The translations under genes were made by a program, and so were the position numbers. Below the pieces are notes generated by a model. That model made no database searches and was not told the DNA's origin. It saw only the letters and a program-made list of their open reading frames with translations. Below are positions 48,650 through 63,123 of a DNA stretch of 64,000 nt, piece by piece. Source of the DNA: Ligustrum vulgare (Eukaryota; Streptophyta; Magnoliopsida; Lamiales; Oleaceae); assembly GCA_963555705.1 (NCBI GenBank), contig OY743180.1:35930129-35994128 (forward strand), in the 5' to 3' direction. The number at the start of each line of letters is the position of its first letter. The stretch's first letter is position 1.

Positions 48650-50563
48650 AAGATTTGCTTGACAATGATTAAATATTTGTATTGATTGCAGAAGACGTGC
48701 TCATAGAATACTGGTCTTTTGGAATGGTTTTAACACTCCACACTTGATATGCCGACAACCTAGTTGCTTATAAGGGAATTAATTCTTTTAGTGAAATGTT
48801 TATTATGGACATTTCGATTTAGTTTTTAATATTGAATTTATAATTAGTGTATGTTTGACGTAGATTACTTGAGTTAATAGGAGTCGGAGTAGGAGTGAAG
48901 TGAGTAATAACTATTATACGAGTACGGGATGTTGTAGGAGTTGGTAAGTCACAGTTTGAGTAATAGCTGAAGTAGACACTAAATTTAACGAATGGGGGTA
49001 AGAGTAACAATAGGTTGGAGCGGTTATTAAAATTTCATAAGTAGAAGTAAGAGTAGTGTATGAAATTTCATCTTCTTGTATTGCTGTATGTGTATTATTA
49101 CATTGTTTACTATTATTTTCTTTAAAATATTTGTTAAGATTTGCTTGAGAAAGATTGTTATTAACGATTACACAAGCTGTTCTCGTAGAATACTTGTCAT
49201 TTCGGGATGCTTTTCAATATGGACGCTTGGACTGGCTACAACCGTACTTCTCGTAAGGGAAGTAGTTTATTTATTTAAATTCTTACGGTCCTTTAGATTT
49301 TGTTTTCAGTTTTGAATTCATTATTATTGTATGTTTGAAGTAGATTTCCTGAGTTAATAGGAGTCGGACTGGGAGTTGAAGAAGTTGGTAACTTTTATTC
49401 GAATAGGGGAAGGACCTGGGGTAGGTATGTCGATGTACGAGTAAAAGTGGAAATAGGAACTAAAGTTTAACAAATATGGGATTCAGAGTAACAATTGTTA
49501 GGAACTGCTACTGAAATTTTTTTATTTGGAGTAAGACAAGTGTATGAAATTTCATATTTTAGTATTGCAATAGATTTATTATTGTAAAGTTTATTTTTGT
49601 ATACTTTAAAATATTATTTAAGATTTGCTTGACAATGATTAAATATTTGTATTGATTGCAGAAGACGTGCTCATAGAATACTGGTCTTTTGGAATGGTTT
49701 TAACACTCCACACTTGATATGCCGACAACCTAGTTGCTTATAAGGGAATTAATTCTTTTAGTGAAATGTTTATTATGGACAGTTCGATTTAGTTTTTAAT
49801 ATTGAATTTATAATTAGTGTATGTTTGACGTAGATTACTTGAGTTAATAGGAGTCGGAGTAGGAGTGAAGTGAGTAATAACTATTATACGAGTACGGGAT
49901 GTCGTAGAAGTTGGTAAGTCACAGTTGGAGTAATAGCTGAAATAGACACTAAATTTAACGAATGGGGGTAAGAGCAACAATAGGTTGGAGCGGTTATTAA
50001 AATTTCATAAGTAGAAGTAAGAGTAGTGTATGAATTTTCATCTTCTTGTATTGCTATTATTTTCTTCAAAATATTTGTTAAGATTTGCTTGAGAAAGATT
50101 GTTATTAACGATTATACAAGCTGTTCTCGTAGAATACTTGTCATTTCGGGATGCTTTTCAATATGGACGCTTGGACTGGCTACAACCGTACTTCTCGTAA
50201 GGGAAGTAGTTTATTTATTTAAATTCTTATGGTCCTTTAGATTTTGTTTTCAGTTTTGAATTCATTATTATTGCATGTTTGAAGTAGATTTCCTGAGTTA
50301 GTAGGAGTCGGACCGGGAGTTGAGGAAGTTGGTAACTTTTATTCGGATAGGGGAAGGACCTTGGGTAGGTATGTCGATGTACGAGTAAAAGTGGAAATAG
50401 GAACTAAAGTTTAACAAATATGGGATTCAGAGTAACAATTGTTAGGAACTTCTACTGAAATTTTTTTATTTGGAGTAAGACAAGTTTATGAAATTTCATA
50501 TTTTAGTATTGTAATAGATTTGTTATTGTAAAGTTTATTTTTGTATACTTTAAAATATTATTT
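48650..50563 (+). repeat. Block V HOR, two-monomer copy 3 (monomers 52-53, 1914 bp)
   Basis: Starts are 48650 and 49620 (26-bp deletion). Monomer 52 looks identical to monomer 50. Monomer 53 follows monomer 51 up to about 50200 (private changes ATGAATTTTCATC and GATTATACAAG), then switches to the tail of the block VI first-position monomer (TATGGTCC, TTGCATG, TCGGACCGGG, CCTTGGG, GGAACTTCTACTG). The block V to VI boundary therefore lies inside monomer 53, at about 50200-50230. Confidence 0.89.
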
Positions 50564-53474
50564 AAGATTTGCTTGACCATGATTAAATATTTGTATTGAT
50601 TGCAGAAGACGTGCTCGTAGAATACTGGTCTTTTGGAATGGTTTTAACACTACACACTTGATATGCCGACATTCTAGTTGCTTATAAGGGAATTAATTCT
50701 TTTAGTGAAATGTTTATTATGGACAGTTCGATTTAGTTTTTAATATTGAATTTATAATTAGTGTATGTTTGACGTAGATTACTTGAGTTAATAGGAGTCG
50801 GAGTAGGAGTGAAGTGAGTAATAACTATTATACGAGTACGGGATGTCGTAGAAAATCTGGTAAGTCACAGTTGGAGTAATAGCTGAAGTAGACACTAAAT
50901 TTAAGGAATGGGGGTGAGAGTAACAATAGGTTGGAGCGGTTATTAAAATTTCATAAGTAGAAGTTAGGGTAGTGTATGAAATTTCATCTTCTTGTATTGC
51001 TGTATATGTATTATTACATTATTTACTATTATTTTCTTTAAAATATTTGTTAAGATTTGCTTGAGAAAGATTGTTATTAACGATTACATAAGCTGTTTTC
51101 GTAGAATACTTGTCATTTTGGGATGCTTTTCAATATGGACGCTTGGACTGGCTACAACCGTACTTCTCGTAAGGGAAGTAGTTTATTTATTTAAATTCTT
51201 ATGGCCCTTTAGATTTTCTTTTCAGTTTTGAATTCATTATTATTGTATGTTTGAAGTAGATTTCCTGAGTTAATAGGAGTCGAACTGGGAGTTGAACAAG
51301 TTGGTAACTTTTATTCGGATAGGGTAAGGACCTGGGGTAGGTATGTCGATGTACGAGTAAAAGTGGAAATAGGAACTAAAGTTTAACAAATATGGGATTC
51401 AGAGTAACAATTGTTTGGAACTGCTACTGAAAATTTTTTATTTGGAATAAGACAAGTGTATGAAATTTCATATTTTAGTATTGCAATAGATTTATTATTG
51501 TAAAGTTTATTTTTGTATACTTTAAAATATTATTTAAGATTTGCTTGACAATGATTAAATATTTGTATTGATTGCAGAAGACGTGCTCATAGAATACTGG
51601 TCTTTTGGAATGGTTTTAACACTCCACACTTGATATGCCGACAACCTAGTTGCTTATAAGGGAATTAATTCTTTTAGTGAAATGTTTATTATGGCCAGTT
51701 CGATTTAGTTTTTAATATTGAATTTATAATTAGTGTATGTTTGACGTAGATTACTTGAGTTAATAGGAGTCGGAGTAGGAGTGAAGTGAGTAATAACTTT
51801 TATACGAGTACGGGATGTTGTTGGACAACGTAAATCACAGTTGGAGTAATAGCTGAAAGAGACACTAAATTTAACGAATGGGGGTAAGAGCAACAATAGG
51901 TTGGAGCGGTTATTAAAATTTCATAAGTAGAAGTAAGAGTAGTGTATGAAATTTCATCTTCTTGTATTGCTGTATAATACTATTACATTGTTTACTATTA
52001 TTTTCTTTAAAATATTTGTTAAGATTTGCTTGAGAAAGATTGTTATTAACGATTACATAAGCTGTTTTCGTAGAATACTTGTCATTTCGGGATGCTTTTC
52101 AATATGGACGCTTGGACTGGCTACAACCGTACTTCTCGTAAGGGAAGTAGTTTATTTATTTAAATTCTTATGGCCCTTTAGATTTTGTTTTCAGTTTTGA
52201 ATTCATTATTATTGTATGTTTGAAGTAGATTTCCTGAGTTAATAGGAGTCGAACTGGGAGTTGAACAAGTTGGTAACTTTTATTCGGATAGGGTAAGGAC
52301 CTGGGGTAGGTATGTCGATGTACGAGTAAAAGTGGAAATAGGAACTAAAGTTTAACAAATATGGGATTCAGAGTAACAATTGTTTGGAACTGCTACTGAA
52401 AATTTTTTATTTTGAATAAGACAAGTGTATGAAATTTCATATTTTAGTATTGCAATAGATTTATTATTGTAAAGTTTATTTTTGTATACTTTAAAATATT
52501 ATTTAAGATTTGCTTGACAATGATTAAATATTTGTATTGATTGCAGAAGACGTGCTCATAGAATACTGGTCTTTTGGAATGGTTTTGACACTCCACACTT
52601 GATATGCCGACAACCTAGTTGCTTATAAGGGAATTAATTCTTTTAGTGAAATGTTTATTATGGCCAGTTCGATTTAGTTTTTAATATTGAATTTATAATT
52701 AGTGTATGTTTGACGTAGATTACTTGAGTTAATAGGAGTCGGAGTAGGAGTGAAGTGAGTAATAACTTTTATACGAGTACGGGATGTTGTTGGACAACGT
52801 AAGTCACAGTTGGAGTAATAGCTGAAAGAGACACTAAATTTAACGAATGGGGGTGAGAGTAACAATAGGTTGGAGCGGTTATTAAAATTTCATAAGTAGA
52901 AGTTAGGGTAGTGTATGAAATTTCATCTTCTTGTATTGCTGTATATGTATTATTACATTATTTACTATTATTTTCTTTAAAATATTTGTTAAGATTTGCT
53001 TGAGAAAGATTGTTATTAACGATTACATAAGCTGTTTTCGTACAATACCTGTCATTTCGGGATGCTTTTCAATATGGACGCTTGGACTGGCTACAACCGT
53101 ACTTCTCGTAAGGGAAGTAGTTTATTTATTTAAATTCTTACGGTCCTTTAGATTTTGTTTTCAGTTTTGAATTCATTTTTATTGTATGTTTGAAGTAGAT
53201 TTCCTGAGTTAATAGGAGTCGGACTGGGAGTTGAAGAAGTTGGTAACTTTTATTCGGATAGGGGAAGGACCTGGGGTAGGTATGTCGATGTACGAGTAAA
53301 AGTGGAAATAGGAACTAAAGTTTAACAAATATGGGATTCGGAGTAACAATTGTTAGGAACTGCTACTGAAATTTTTTTATTTGGAGTAAGACAAGTTTAT
53401 GAAATTTCATATTTTAGTATTGCAATAGATTTATTATTGTAAAGTTTATTTTTGTATACTTTAAAATATTATTT
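49620..53474 (+). repeat. Block VI HOR, four-monomer copy 1 (monomers 53-56, 3855 bp)
   Basis: Starts are 49620, 50564, 51536 and 52505, with lengths 944, 972, 969 and 970. Position 1 has the 26-bp deletion, position 2 the 2-bp insertion (GTAGAAAATCTGG), position 3 the micro-inversion plus GTATAATACTATT (one base short), and position 4 the micro-inversion plus AATACCTGTC. Monomer 53 has a block V head and so overlaps the previous feature. Monomer 56 has the private GGTTTTGACAC, also seen in monomer 64. Confidence 0.9.
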
Positions 53475-56400
53475 ATGCTTTGCTTGACAATGATTAAATA
53501 TTTGTATTGATTGCAGAAGACGTGCTCGCAGAATACTGGTCTTTTGGAATGGTTTTAACACTACACACTTGATATGCCGACAACCTAGTTGCTTATAAGG
53601 GAATTATTTCTTTTAGTGAAATGTTTATTATGGCCAGTTCGATTTAGTTTTTAATATTGAATTTATAATTAGTGAATGTTTGACGTAGATTACTTGAGTT
53701 AATAGGAATCGGAGTAGGAGTGAAGTGAGTAATAACTATTATACGAGTACGGGATGTTGTAGGAGTTGGTAAGTCACAGTTTGAGTAATAGCTGAAGTAG
53801 ACACTAAATTTAACGAATGGGGGTAAGAGTAACAATAGGTTGGAGCGGTTATTAAAATTTCATAAGTAGAAGTAAGAGTAGTGTATGAAATTTCATCTTC
53901 TTGTATTGCTATTATTTTCTTCAAAATATTTGTTAAGATTTGCTTGAGAAAGATTGTTATTAACGATTACACAAGCTGTTCTCGTAGAATACTTGTCATT
54001 TCGGGATGCTTTTCAATATGGACGCTTGGACTGGCTACAACCGTACTTCTCGTAAAGGAATTTGTTTATTTATTTAAATTCTTATGGTCCTTTAGATTTT
54101 GTTTTCAGTTTTGAATTCATTATTATTGCATGTTTGAAGTAGATTTCCTGAGTTAATAGGAGTCGGACCGGGAGTTGAAGAAGTTGGTAACTTTTATTCG
54201 GATAGGGGAAGGACCTTGGGTAGGTATGTCGATGTACGAGTAAAAGTGGAAATAGGAACTAAAGTTTAACAAATATGGGATTCAGAGTAACAATTGTTAG
54301 GAACTTCTACTGAAATTTTTTTATTTGGAGTAAGACAAGTTTATGAAATTTCATATTTTAGTATTGTAATAGATTTATTATTGTAAAGTTTATTTTTGTA
54401 TACTTTAAAATATTATTTAAGATTTGCTTGACCATGATTAAATATTTGTATTGATTGCAGAAGACGTGCTCGTAGAATACTGGTCTTTTGGAATGGTTTT
54501 AACACTACACACTTGATATGCCGACATTCTAGTTGCTTATAAGGGAATTAATTCTTTTAGTGAAATGTTTATTATGGACAGTTCGATTTAGTTTTTAATA
54601 TTGAATTTATAATTAGTGTATGTTTGACGTAGATTACTTGAGTTAATAGGAGTCGGAGTAGGAGTGAAGTGAGTAATAACTATTATACGAGTACGGGATG
54701 TCGTAGAAAATCTGGTAAGTCACAGTTGGAGTAATAGCTGAAGTAGACACTAAATTTAAGGAATGGGGGTGAGAGTAACAATAGGTTGGAGCGGTTATTA
54801 AAATTTCATAAGTAGAAGTTAGGGTAGTGTATGAAATTTCATCTTCTTGTATTGCTGTATATGTATTATTACATTATTTACTATTATTTTCTTTAAAATA
54901 TTTGTTAAGATTTGCTTGAGAAAGATTGTTATTAACGATTACATAAGCTGTTTTCGTAGAATACTTGTCATTTTGGGATGCTTTTCAATATGGACGCTTG
55001 GACTGGCTACAACCGTACTTCTCGTAAGGGAAGTAGTTTATTTATTTAAATTCTTATGGCCCTTTAGATTTTGTTTTCAGTTTTGAATTCATTATTATTG
55101 TATGTTTGAAGTAGATTTCCTGAGTTAATAGGAGTCGAACTGGGAGTTGAACAAGTTGGTAACTTTTATTCGGATAGGGTAAGGACCTGGGGTAGGTATG
55201 TCGATGTACGAGTAACAGTGGAAATAGGAACTAAAGTTTAACAAATATGGGATTCAGAGTAACAATTGTTTGGAACTGCTACTGAAAATTTTTTATTTGG
55301 AATAAGACAAGTGTATGAAATTTCATATTTTAGTATTGCAATAGATTTATTATTGTAAAGTTTATTTTTGTATACTTTAAAATATTATTTAAGATTTGCT
55401 TGACAATGATTAAATATTTGTATTGATTGCAGAAGACGTGCCCATAGAATACTGGTCTTTTGGAATGGTTTTAACACTCCACACTTGATATGCCGACAAC
55501 CTAGTTGCTTATAAGGGAATTAATTCTTTTAGTGAAATGTTTATTATGGCCAGTTCGATTTAGTTTATAATATTGAATTTATAATTAGTGTATGTTTGAC
55601 GTAGATTACTTGAGTTAATAGGAGTCGGAGTAGGAGTGAAGTGAGTAATAACTTTTATACGAGTACGGGATGTTGTTGGACAACGTAAGTCACAGTTGGA
55701 GTAATAGCTGAAAGAGACACTAAATTTAACGAATGGGGGTAAGAGCAACAATAGGTTGGAGCGGTTATTAAAATTTCATAAGTAGAAGTAAGAGTAGTGT
55801 ATGAAATTTCATCTTCTTGTATTGCTGTATAATACTATTACATTGTTTACTATTATTTTCTTTAAAATATTTGTTAAGATTTGCTTGAGAAAGATTGTTA
55901 TTAACGATTACATAAGCTGTTTTCGTAGAATACTTGTCATTTCGGGATGCTTTTCAATATGGACGCTTGGACTGGCTACAACCGTACTTCTCGTAAGGGA
56001 AGTAGTTTATTTATTTAAATTCTTATGGCCCTTTTGATTTTGTTTTCAGTTTTGAATTCATTATTATTGTATGTTTGAAGTAGATTTCCTGAGTTAATAG
56101 GAGTCGAACTGGGAGTTGAACAATTTGGTAACTTTTATTCGGATAGGGTAAGGACCTGGGGTAGGTATGTCGATGTACGAGTAAAAGTGGAAATAGGAAC
56201 TAAAGTTTAACAAATATGGGATTCAGAGTAACAATTGTTTGGAACTGCTACTGAAATTTTTTTATTTTGAATAAGACAAGTGTATGAAATTTCATATTTT
56301 AGTATTGCAATAGATTTATTATTGTAAAGTTTATTTTTGTATACTTTAAAATATTATTTAAGATTTGCTTGACAATGATTAAATATTTGTATTGATTGCA

Positions 56401-57329
56401 GAAGACGTGCTCATAGAATACTGGTCTTTTGGAATGGTTTTAACACTCCACACTTGATATGCCGACAACCTAGTTGCTTATAAGGGAATTAATTCTTTTA
56501 GTGAAATGTTTATTATGGCCAGTTCGATTTAGTTTATAATATTGAATTTATAATTAGTGTATGTTTGACGTAGATTACTTGAGTTAATAGGAGTCGGAGT
56601 AGGAGTGAAGTGAGTAATAACTTTTATACGAGTACGGGATGTTGTTGGACAACGTAAGTCACAGTTGGAGTAATAGCTGAAAGAGACACTAAATTTAACG
56701 AATGGGGGTGAGAGTAACAATAGGTTGGAGCGGTTATTAAAATTTCATAAGTAGAAGTTAGGGTAGTGTATGAAATTTCATCTTCTTGTATTGCTGTATA
56801 TGTATTATTACATTATTTACTATTATTTTCTTTAAAATATTTGTTAAGATTTGCTTGAGAAAGATTGTTATTAACGATTACATAAGCTGTTTTCGTAGAA
56901 TACCTGTCATTTCGGGATGCTTTTCAATATGGACGCTTGGACTGGCTACAACCGTACTTCTCGTAAGGGAAGTAGTTTATTTATTTAAATTCTTACGGTC
57001 CTTTAGATTTTGTTTTCAGTTTTGAATTCATTATTATTGTATGTTTGATGTAGATTTCCTGAGTTAATAGGAGTCGGACTGGGAGTTGAAGAAGTTGGTA
57101 ACTTTTATTCGGATAGGGGAAGGACCTGGGGTAGGTATGTCGATGTACGAGTAAAAGTGGAAATAGGAACTAAAGTTTAACAAATATGGGATTCGGAGTA
57201 ACAATTGTTAGGAACTGCTACTGAAATTTTTTTATTTGGAGTAAGACAAGTTTATGAAATTTCATATTTTAGTATTGCAATAGATTTATTATTGTAAAGT
57301 TTATTTTTGTATACTTTAAAATATTATTT
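53475..57329 (+). repeat. Block VI HOR, four-monomer copy 2 (monomers 57-60, 3855 bp)
   Basis: Starts are 53475, 54419, 55391 and 56360. Length and order match copy 1. Monomer 57 has the type R head (ATGCTTTGCTTG, GCTCGCAG). Private marks useful for tracing descent are AGTAACAGTGG in monomer 58 (shared with 62), AGTTTATAATATTG in monomers 59 and 60 (shared with 65 and 66), and GAACAATTTGG in 59 (shared with 65). Confidence 0.92.
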
Positions 57330-60300
57330 ATGCTTTGCTTGACAATGATTAAATATTTGTATTGATTGCAGAAGACGTGCTCGCAGAATACTGGTCTTTT
57401 GGAATGGTTTTAACACTACACACTTGATATGCCGACAACCTAGTTGCTTATAAGGGAATTATTTCTTTTAGTGAAATGTTTATTATGGCCAGTTCGATTT
57501 AGTTTTTAATATTGAATTTATAATTAGTGAATGTTTGACGTAGATTACTTGAGTTAATAGGAATCGGAGTAGGAGTGAAGTGAGTAATAACTATTATACG
57601 AGTACGGGATGTTGTAGGAGTTGGTAAGTCACAGTTTGAGTAATAGCTGAAGTAGACACTAAATTTAACGAATGGGGGTAAGAGTAACAATAGGTTGGAG
57701 CGGTTATTAAAATTTCATAAGTAGAAGTAAGAGTAGTGTATGAAATTTCATCTTCTTGTATTGCTATTATTTTCTTCAAAATATTTGTTAAGATTTGCTT
57801 GAGAAAGATTGTTATTAACGATTACACAAGCTGTTCTCGTAGAATACTTGTCATTTCGGGATGCTTTTCAATATGGACGCTTGGACTGGCTACAACCGTA
57901 CTTCTCGTAAAGGAATTAGTTTATTTATTTAAATTCTTATGGTCCTTTAGATTTTGTTTTCAGTTTTGAATTCATTATTATTGCATGTTTGAAGTAGATT
58001 TCCTGAGTTAATAGGAGTCGGACCGGGAGTTGAAGAAGTTGGTAACTTTTATTCGGATAGGGGAAGGACCTTGGGTAGGTATGTCGATGTACGAGTAAAA
58101 GTGGAAATAGGAACTAAAGTTTAACAAATATGGGATTTAGAGTAACAATTGTTAGGAACTTCTACTGAAATTTTTTTATTTGGAGTAAGACAAGTTTATG
58201 AAATTTCATATTTTAGTATTGTAATAGATTTATTATTGTAAAGTTTATTTTTGTATACTTTAAAATATTATTTAAGATTTGTTTGACCATGATTAAATAT
58301 TTGTATTGATTGCAGAAGACGTGCTCGTAGAATACTGGTCTTTTGGAATGGTTTTAACACTACACACTTGATATGCCGACATTCTAGTTGCTTATAAGGG
58401 AATTAATTCTTTTAGTAAAATGTTTATTATGGACAGTTCGATTTAGTTTTTAATATTGAATTTATAATTAGTGTATGTTTGACGTAGATTACTTGAGTTA
58501 ATAGGAGTCGGAGTAGGAGTGAAGTGAGTAATAACTATTATACGAGTACGGGATGTCGTAGAAAATCTGGTAAGTCACAGTTGGAGTAATAGCTGAAGTA
58601 GACACTAAATTTAAGGAATGGGGGTGAGAGTAACAATAGGTTGGAGCGGTTATTAAAATTTCATAAGTAGAAGTTAGGGTAGTGTATGAAATTTCATCTT
58701 CTTGTATTGCTGTATATGTATTATTACATTATTTACTATTATTTTCTTTAAAATATTTGTTAAGATTTGCTTGAGAAAGATTGTTATTAACGATTACATA
58801 AGCTGTTTTCGTAGAATACTTGTCATTTTGGGATGCTTTTCAATATGGACGCTTGGACTGGCTACAACCGTACTTCTCGTAAGGGAAGTAGTTTATTTAT
58901 TTAAATTCTTATGGCCCTTTAGATTTTGTTTTCAGTTTTGAATTCATTATTATTGTATGTTTGAAGTAGATTTCCTGAGTTAATAGGAGTCGAACTGGGA
59001 GTTGAACAAGTTGGTAACTTTTATTCGGATAGGGTAAGGACCTGGGGTAGGTATGTCGATGTACGAGTAACAGTGGAAATAGGAACTAAAGTTTAACAAA
59101 TATGGGATTCAGAGTAACAATTGTTTGGAACTGCTACTGAAAATTTTTTATTTGGAATAAGACAAGTGTATGAAATTTCATATTTTAGTATTGCAATAGA
59201 TTTATTATTGTAAAGTTTATTTTTGTATACTTTAAAATATTATTTAAGATTTGCTTGACAATGATTAAATATTTGTATTGATTGCAGAAGACGTGCTCAT
59301 AGAATACTGGTCTTTTGGAATGGTTTTAACACTCCACACTTGATATGCCGACAACCTAGTTGCTTATAAGGGAATTAATTCTTTTAGTGAAATGTTTATT
59401 ATGGCCAGTTCGATTTAGTTTTTAATATTGAATTTATAATTAGTGTATGTTTGACGTAGATTACTTGAGTTAATAGGAGTCGGAGTAGGAGTGAAGTGAG
59501 TAATAACTTTTATACGAGTACGGGATGTTGTTGGACAACGTAAGTCACAGTTGGAGTAATAGCTGAAAGAGACACTAAATTTAACGAATGGGGGTAAGAG
59601 AAACAATAGGTTGGAGCGGTTATTAAAATTTCATAAGTAGAAGTAAGAGTAGTGTATGAAATTTCATCTTCTTGTATTGCTGTATAATACTATTACATTG
59701 TTTACTATTATTTTCTTTAAAATATTTGTTAAGATTTGCTTGAGAAAGATTGTTATTAACGATTACATAAGCTGTTTTCGTAGAATACTTGTCATTTCGG
59801 GATGCTTTTCAATATGGACGCTTGGACTGGCTACAACCGTACTTCTCGTAAGGGAAGTAGTTTATTTATTTAAATTCTTATGGCCCTTTAGATTTTGTTT
59901 TCAGTTTTGAATTCATTATTATTGTATGTTTGAAGTAGATTTCCTGAGTTAATAGGAGTCGAACTGGGAGTTGAACAAGTTGGTAACTTTTATTCGGATA
60001 GGGTAAGGACCTGGGGTAGGTATGTCGATGTACGAGTAAAAGTGGAAATAGGAACTAAAGTTTAACAAATATGGGATTCAGAGTAACAATTGTTTGGAAC
60101 TGCTACTGAAATTTTTTTATTTTGAATAAGACAAGTGTATGAAATTTCATATTTTAGTATTGCAATAGATTTATTATTGTAAAGTTTATTTTTGTATACT
60201 TTAAAATATTATTTAAGATTTGCTTGACAATGATTAAATATTTGTATTGATTGCAGAAGACGTGCTCATAGAATACTGGTCTTTTGGAATGGTTTTGACA

Positions 60301-63123
60301 CTCCACACTTGATATGCCGACAACCTAGTTGCTTATAAGGGAATTAATTCTTTTAGTGAAATGTTTATTATGGCCAGTTCGATTTAGTTTTTAATATTGA
60401 ATTTATAATTAGTGTATGTTTGACGTAGATTACTTGAGTTAATAGGAGTCGGAGTAGGAGTGAAGTGAGTAATAACTTTTATACGAGTACGGGATGTTGT
60501 TGGACAACGTAAGTCACAGTTGGAGTAATAGCTGAAAGAGACACTAAATTTAACGAATGGGGGTGAGAGTAACAATAGGTTGGAGCGGTTATTAAAATTT
60601 CATAAGTAGAAGTTAGGGTAGTGTATGAAATTTCATCTTCTTGTATTGCTGTATATGTATTATTACATTATTTACTATTATTTTCTTTAAAATATTTGTT
60701 AAGATTTGCTTGAGAAAGATTGTTATTAACGATTACATAAGCTGTTTTCGTAGAATACCTGTCATTTCGGGATGCTTTTCAATATGGACGCTTGGACTGG
60801 CTACAACCGTACTTCTCGTAAGGGAAGTAGTTTATTTATTTAAATTCTTACGGTCCTTTAGATTTTGTTTTCAGTTTTGAATTCATTATTATTGTATGTT
60901 TGAAGTAGATTTCCTGAGTTAATAGGAGTCGGACTGGGAGTTGAAGAAGTTGGTAACTTTTATTCGGATAGGGGAAGGACCTGGGGTAGGTATGTCGATG
61001 TACGAGTAAAAGTGGAAATAGGAACTAAAGTTTAACAAATATGGGATTCAGAGTAACAATTGTTTGGAACTGCTACTGAAATTTTTTTATTTGGAATAAG
61101 ACAAGTGTATGAAATTTCATATTTTAGTATTGCAATAGATTTATTATTGTAAAGTTTATTTTTGTATACTTTAAAATATTATTTAAGATTTGCTTGACAA
61201 TGATTAAATATTTGTATTGATTGCAGAAGACGTGCTCATAGAATACTGGTCTTTTGGAATGGTTTTAACACTCCACACTTGATATGCCGACAACCTAGTT
61301 GCTTATAAGGGAATTAATTCTTTTAGTGAAATGTTTATTATGGCCAGTTCGATTTAGTTTATAATATTGAATTTATAATTAGTGTATGTTTGACGTAGAT
61401 TACTTGAGTTAATAGGAGTCGGAGTAGGAGTGAAGTGAGTAATAACTTTTATACGAGTACGGGATGTTGTTGGACAACGTAAGTCACAGTTGGAGTAATA
61501 GCTGAAAGAGACACTAAATTTAACGAATGGGGGTAAGAGCAACAATAGGTTGGAGCGGTTATTAAAATTTCATAAGTAGAAGTAAGAGTAGTGTATGAAA
61601 TTTCATCTTCTTGTATTGCTGTATAATACTATTACATTGTTTACTATTATTTTCTTTAAAATATTTGTTAAGATTTGCTTGAGAAAGATTGTTATTAACG
61701 ATTACATAAGCTGTTTTCGTAGAATACTTGTCATTTCGGGATGCTTTTCAATATGGACGCTTGGACTGGCTACAACCGTACTTCTCGTAAGGGAAGTAGT
61801 TTATTTATTTAAATTCTTATGGCCCTTTTGATTTTGTTTTCAGTTTTGAATTCATTATTATTGTATGTTTGAAGTAGATTTCCTGAGTTAATAGGAGTCG
61901 AACTGGGAGTTGAACAATTTGGTAACTTTTATTCGGATAGGGTAAGGACCTGGGGTAGGTATGTCGATGTACGAGTAAAAGTGGAAATAGGAACTAAAGT
62001 TTAACAAATATGGGATTCAGAGTAACAATTGTTTGGAACTGCTACTGAAATTTTTTTATTTTGAATAAGACAAGTGTATGAAATTTCATATTTTAGTATT
62101 GCAATAGATTTATTATTGTAAAGTTTATTTTTGTATACTTTAAAATATTATTTAAGATTTGCTTGACAATGATTAAATATTTGTATTGATTGCAGAAGAC
62201 GTGCTCATAGAATACTGGTCTTTTGGAATGGTTTTAACACTCCACACTTGATATGCCGACAACCTAGTTGCTTATAAGGGAATTAATTCTTTTAGTGAAA
62301 TGTTTATTATGGCCAGTTCGATTTAGTTTATAATATTGAATTTATAATTAGTGTATGTTTGACGTAGATTACTTGAGTTAATAGGAGTCGGAGTAGGAGT
62401 GAAGTGAGTAATAACTTTTATACGAGTACGGGATGTTGTTGGACAACGTAAGTCACAGTTGGAGTAATAGCTGAAAGAGACACTAAATTTAACGAATGGG
62501 GGTGAGAGTAACAATAGGTTGGAGCGGTTATTAAAATTTCATAAGTAGAAGTTAGGGTAGTGTATGAAATTTCATCTTCTTGTATTGCTGTATATGTATT
62601 ATTACATTATTTACTATTATTTTCTTTAAAATATTTGTTAAGATTTGCTTGAGAAAGATTGTTATTAACGATTACATAAGCTGTTTTCGTAGAATACCTG
62701 TCATTTCGGGATGCTTTTCAATATGGACGCTTGGACTGGCTACAACCGTACTTCTCGTAAGGGAAGTAGTTTATTTATTTAAATTCTTACGGTCCTTTAG
62801 ATTTTGTTTTCAGTTTTGAATTCATTATTATTGTATGTTTGATGTAGATTTCCTGAGTTAATAGGAGTCGGACTGGGAGTTGAAGAAGTTGGTAACTTTT
62901 ATTCGGATAGGGGAAGGACCTGGGGTAGGTATGTCGATGTACGAGTAAAAGTGGAAATAGGAACTAAAGTTTAACAAATATGGGATTCGGAGTAACAATT
63001 GTTAGGAACTGCTACTGAAATTTTTTTATTTGGAGTAAGACAAGTTTATGAAATTTCATATTTTAGTATTGCAATAGATTTATTATTGTAAAGTTTATTT
63101 TTGTATACTTTAAAATATTATTT
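57330..63123 (+). repeat. Block VI HOR, expanded six-monomer copy 3 (monomers 61-66, 5794 bp)
   Basis: Starts are 57330, 58274, 59246, 60215, 61185 and 62154. The order is position 1, 2, 3, 4, 3, 4: one extra position 3-4 pair of 1939 bp. Monomers 63-64 match 55-56 of copy 1 (GGTTTTGACAC), whereas 65-66 match 59-60 of copy 2 (AGTTTATAATATTG, GAACAATTTGG). Monomer 64 switches from a position-4 body to a position-2 tail (GATTCAGAG, TTGTTTGG, TTTGGAATAAG). That is the junction expected from unequal exchange between two HOR copies. Confidence 0.9.
60974..61050 (+). other. HOR-expansion junction in monomer 64
   Basis: The position-4 mark GGATAGGGGAAGG ends at about 60979. Position-2 marks start with GATTCAGAG at 61050 and continue with TTGTTTGG and TTTGGAATAAG. 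The junction precedes the extra position 3-4 pair (61185-63123). Confidence 0.8.
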
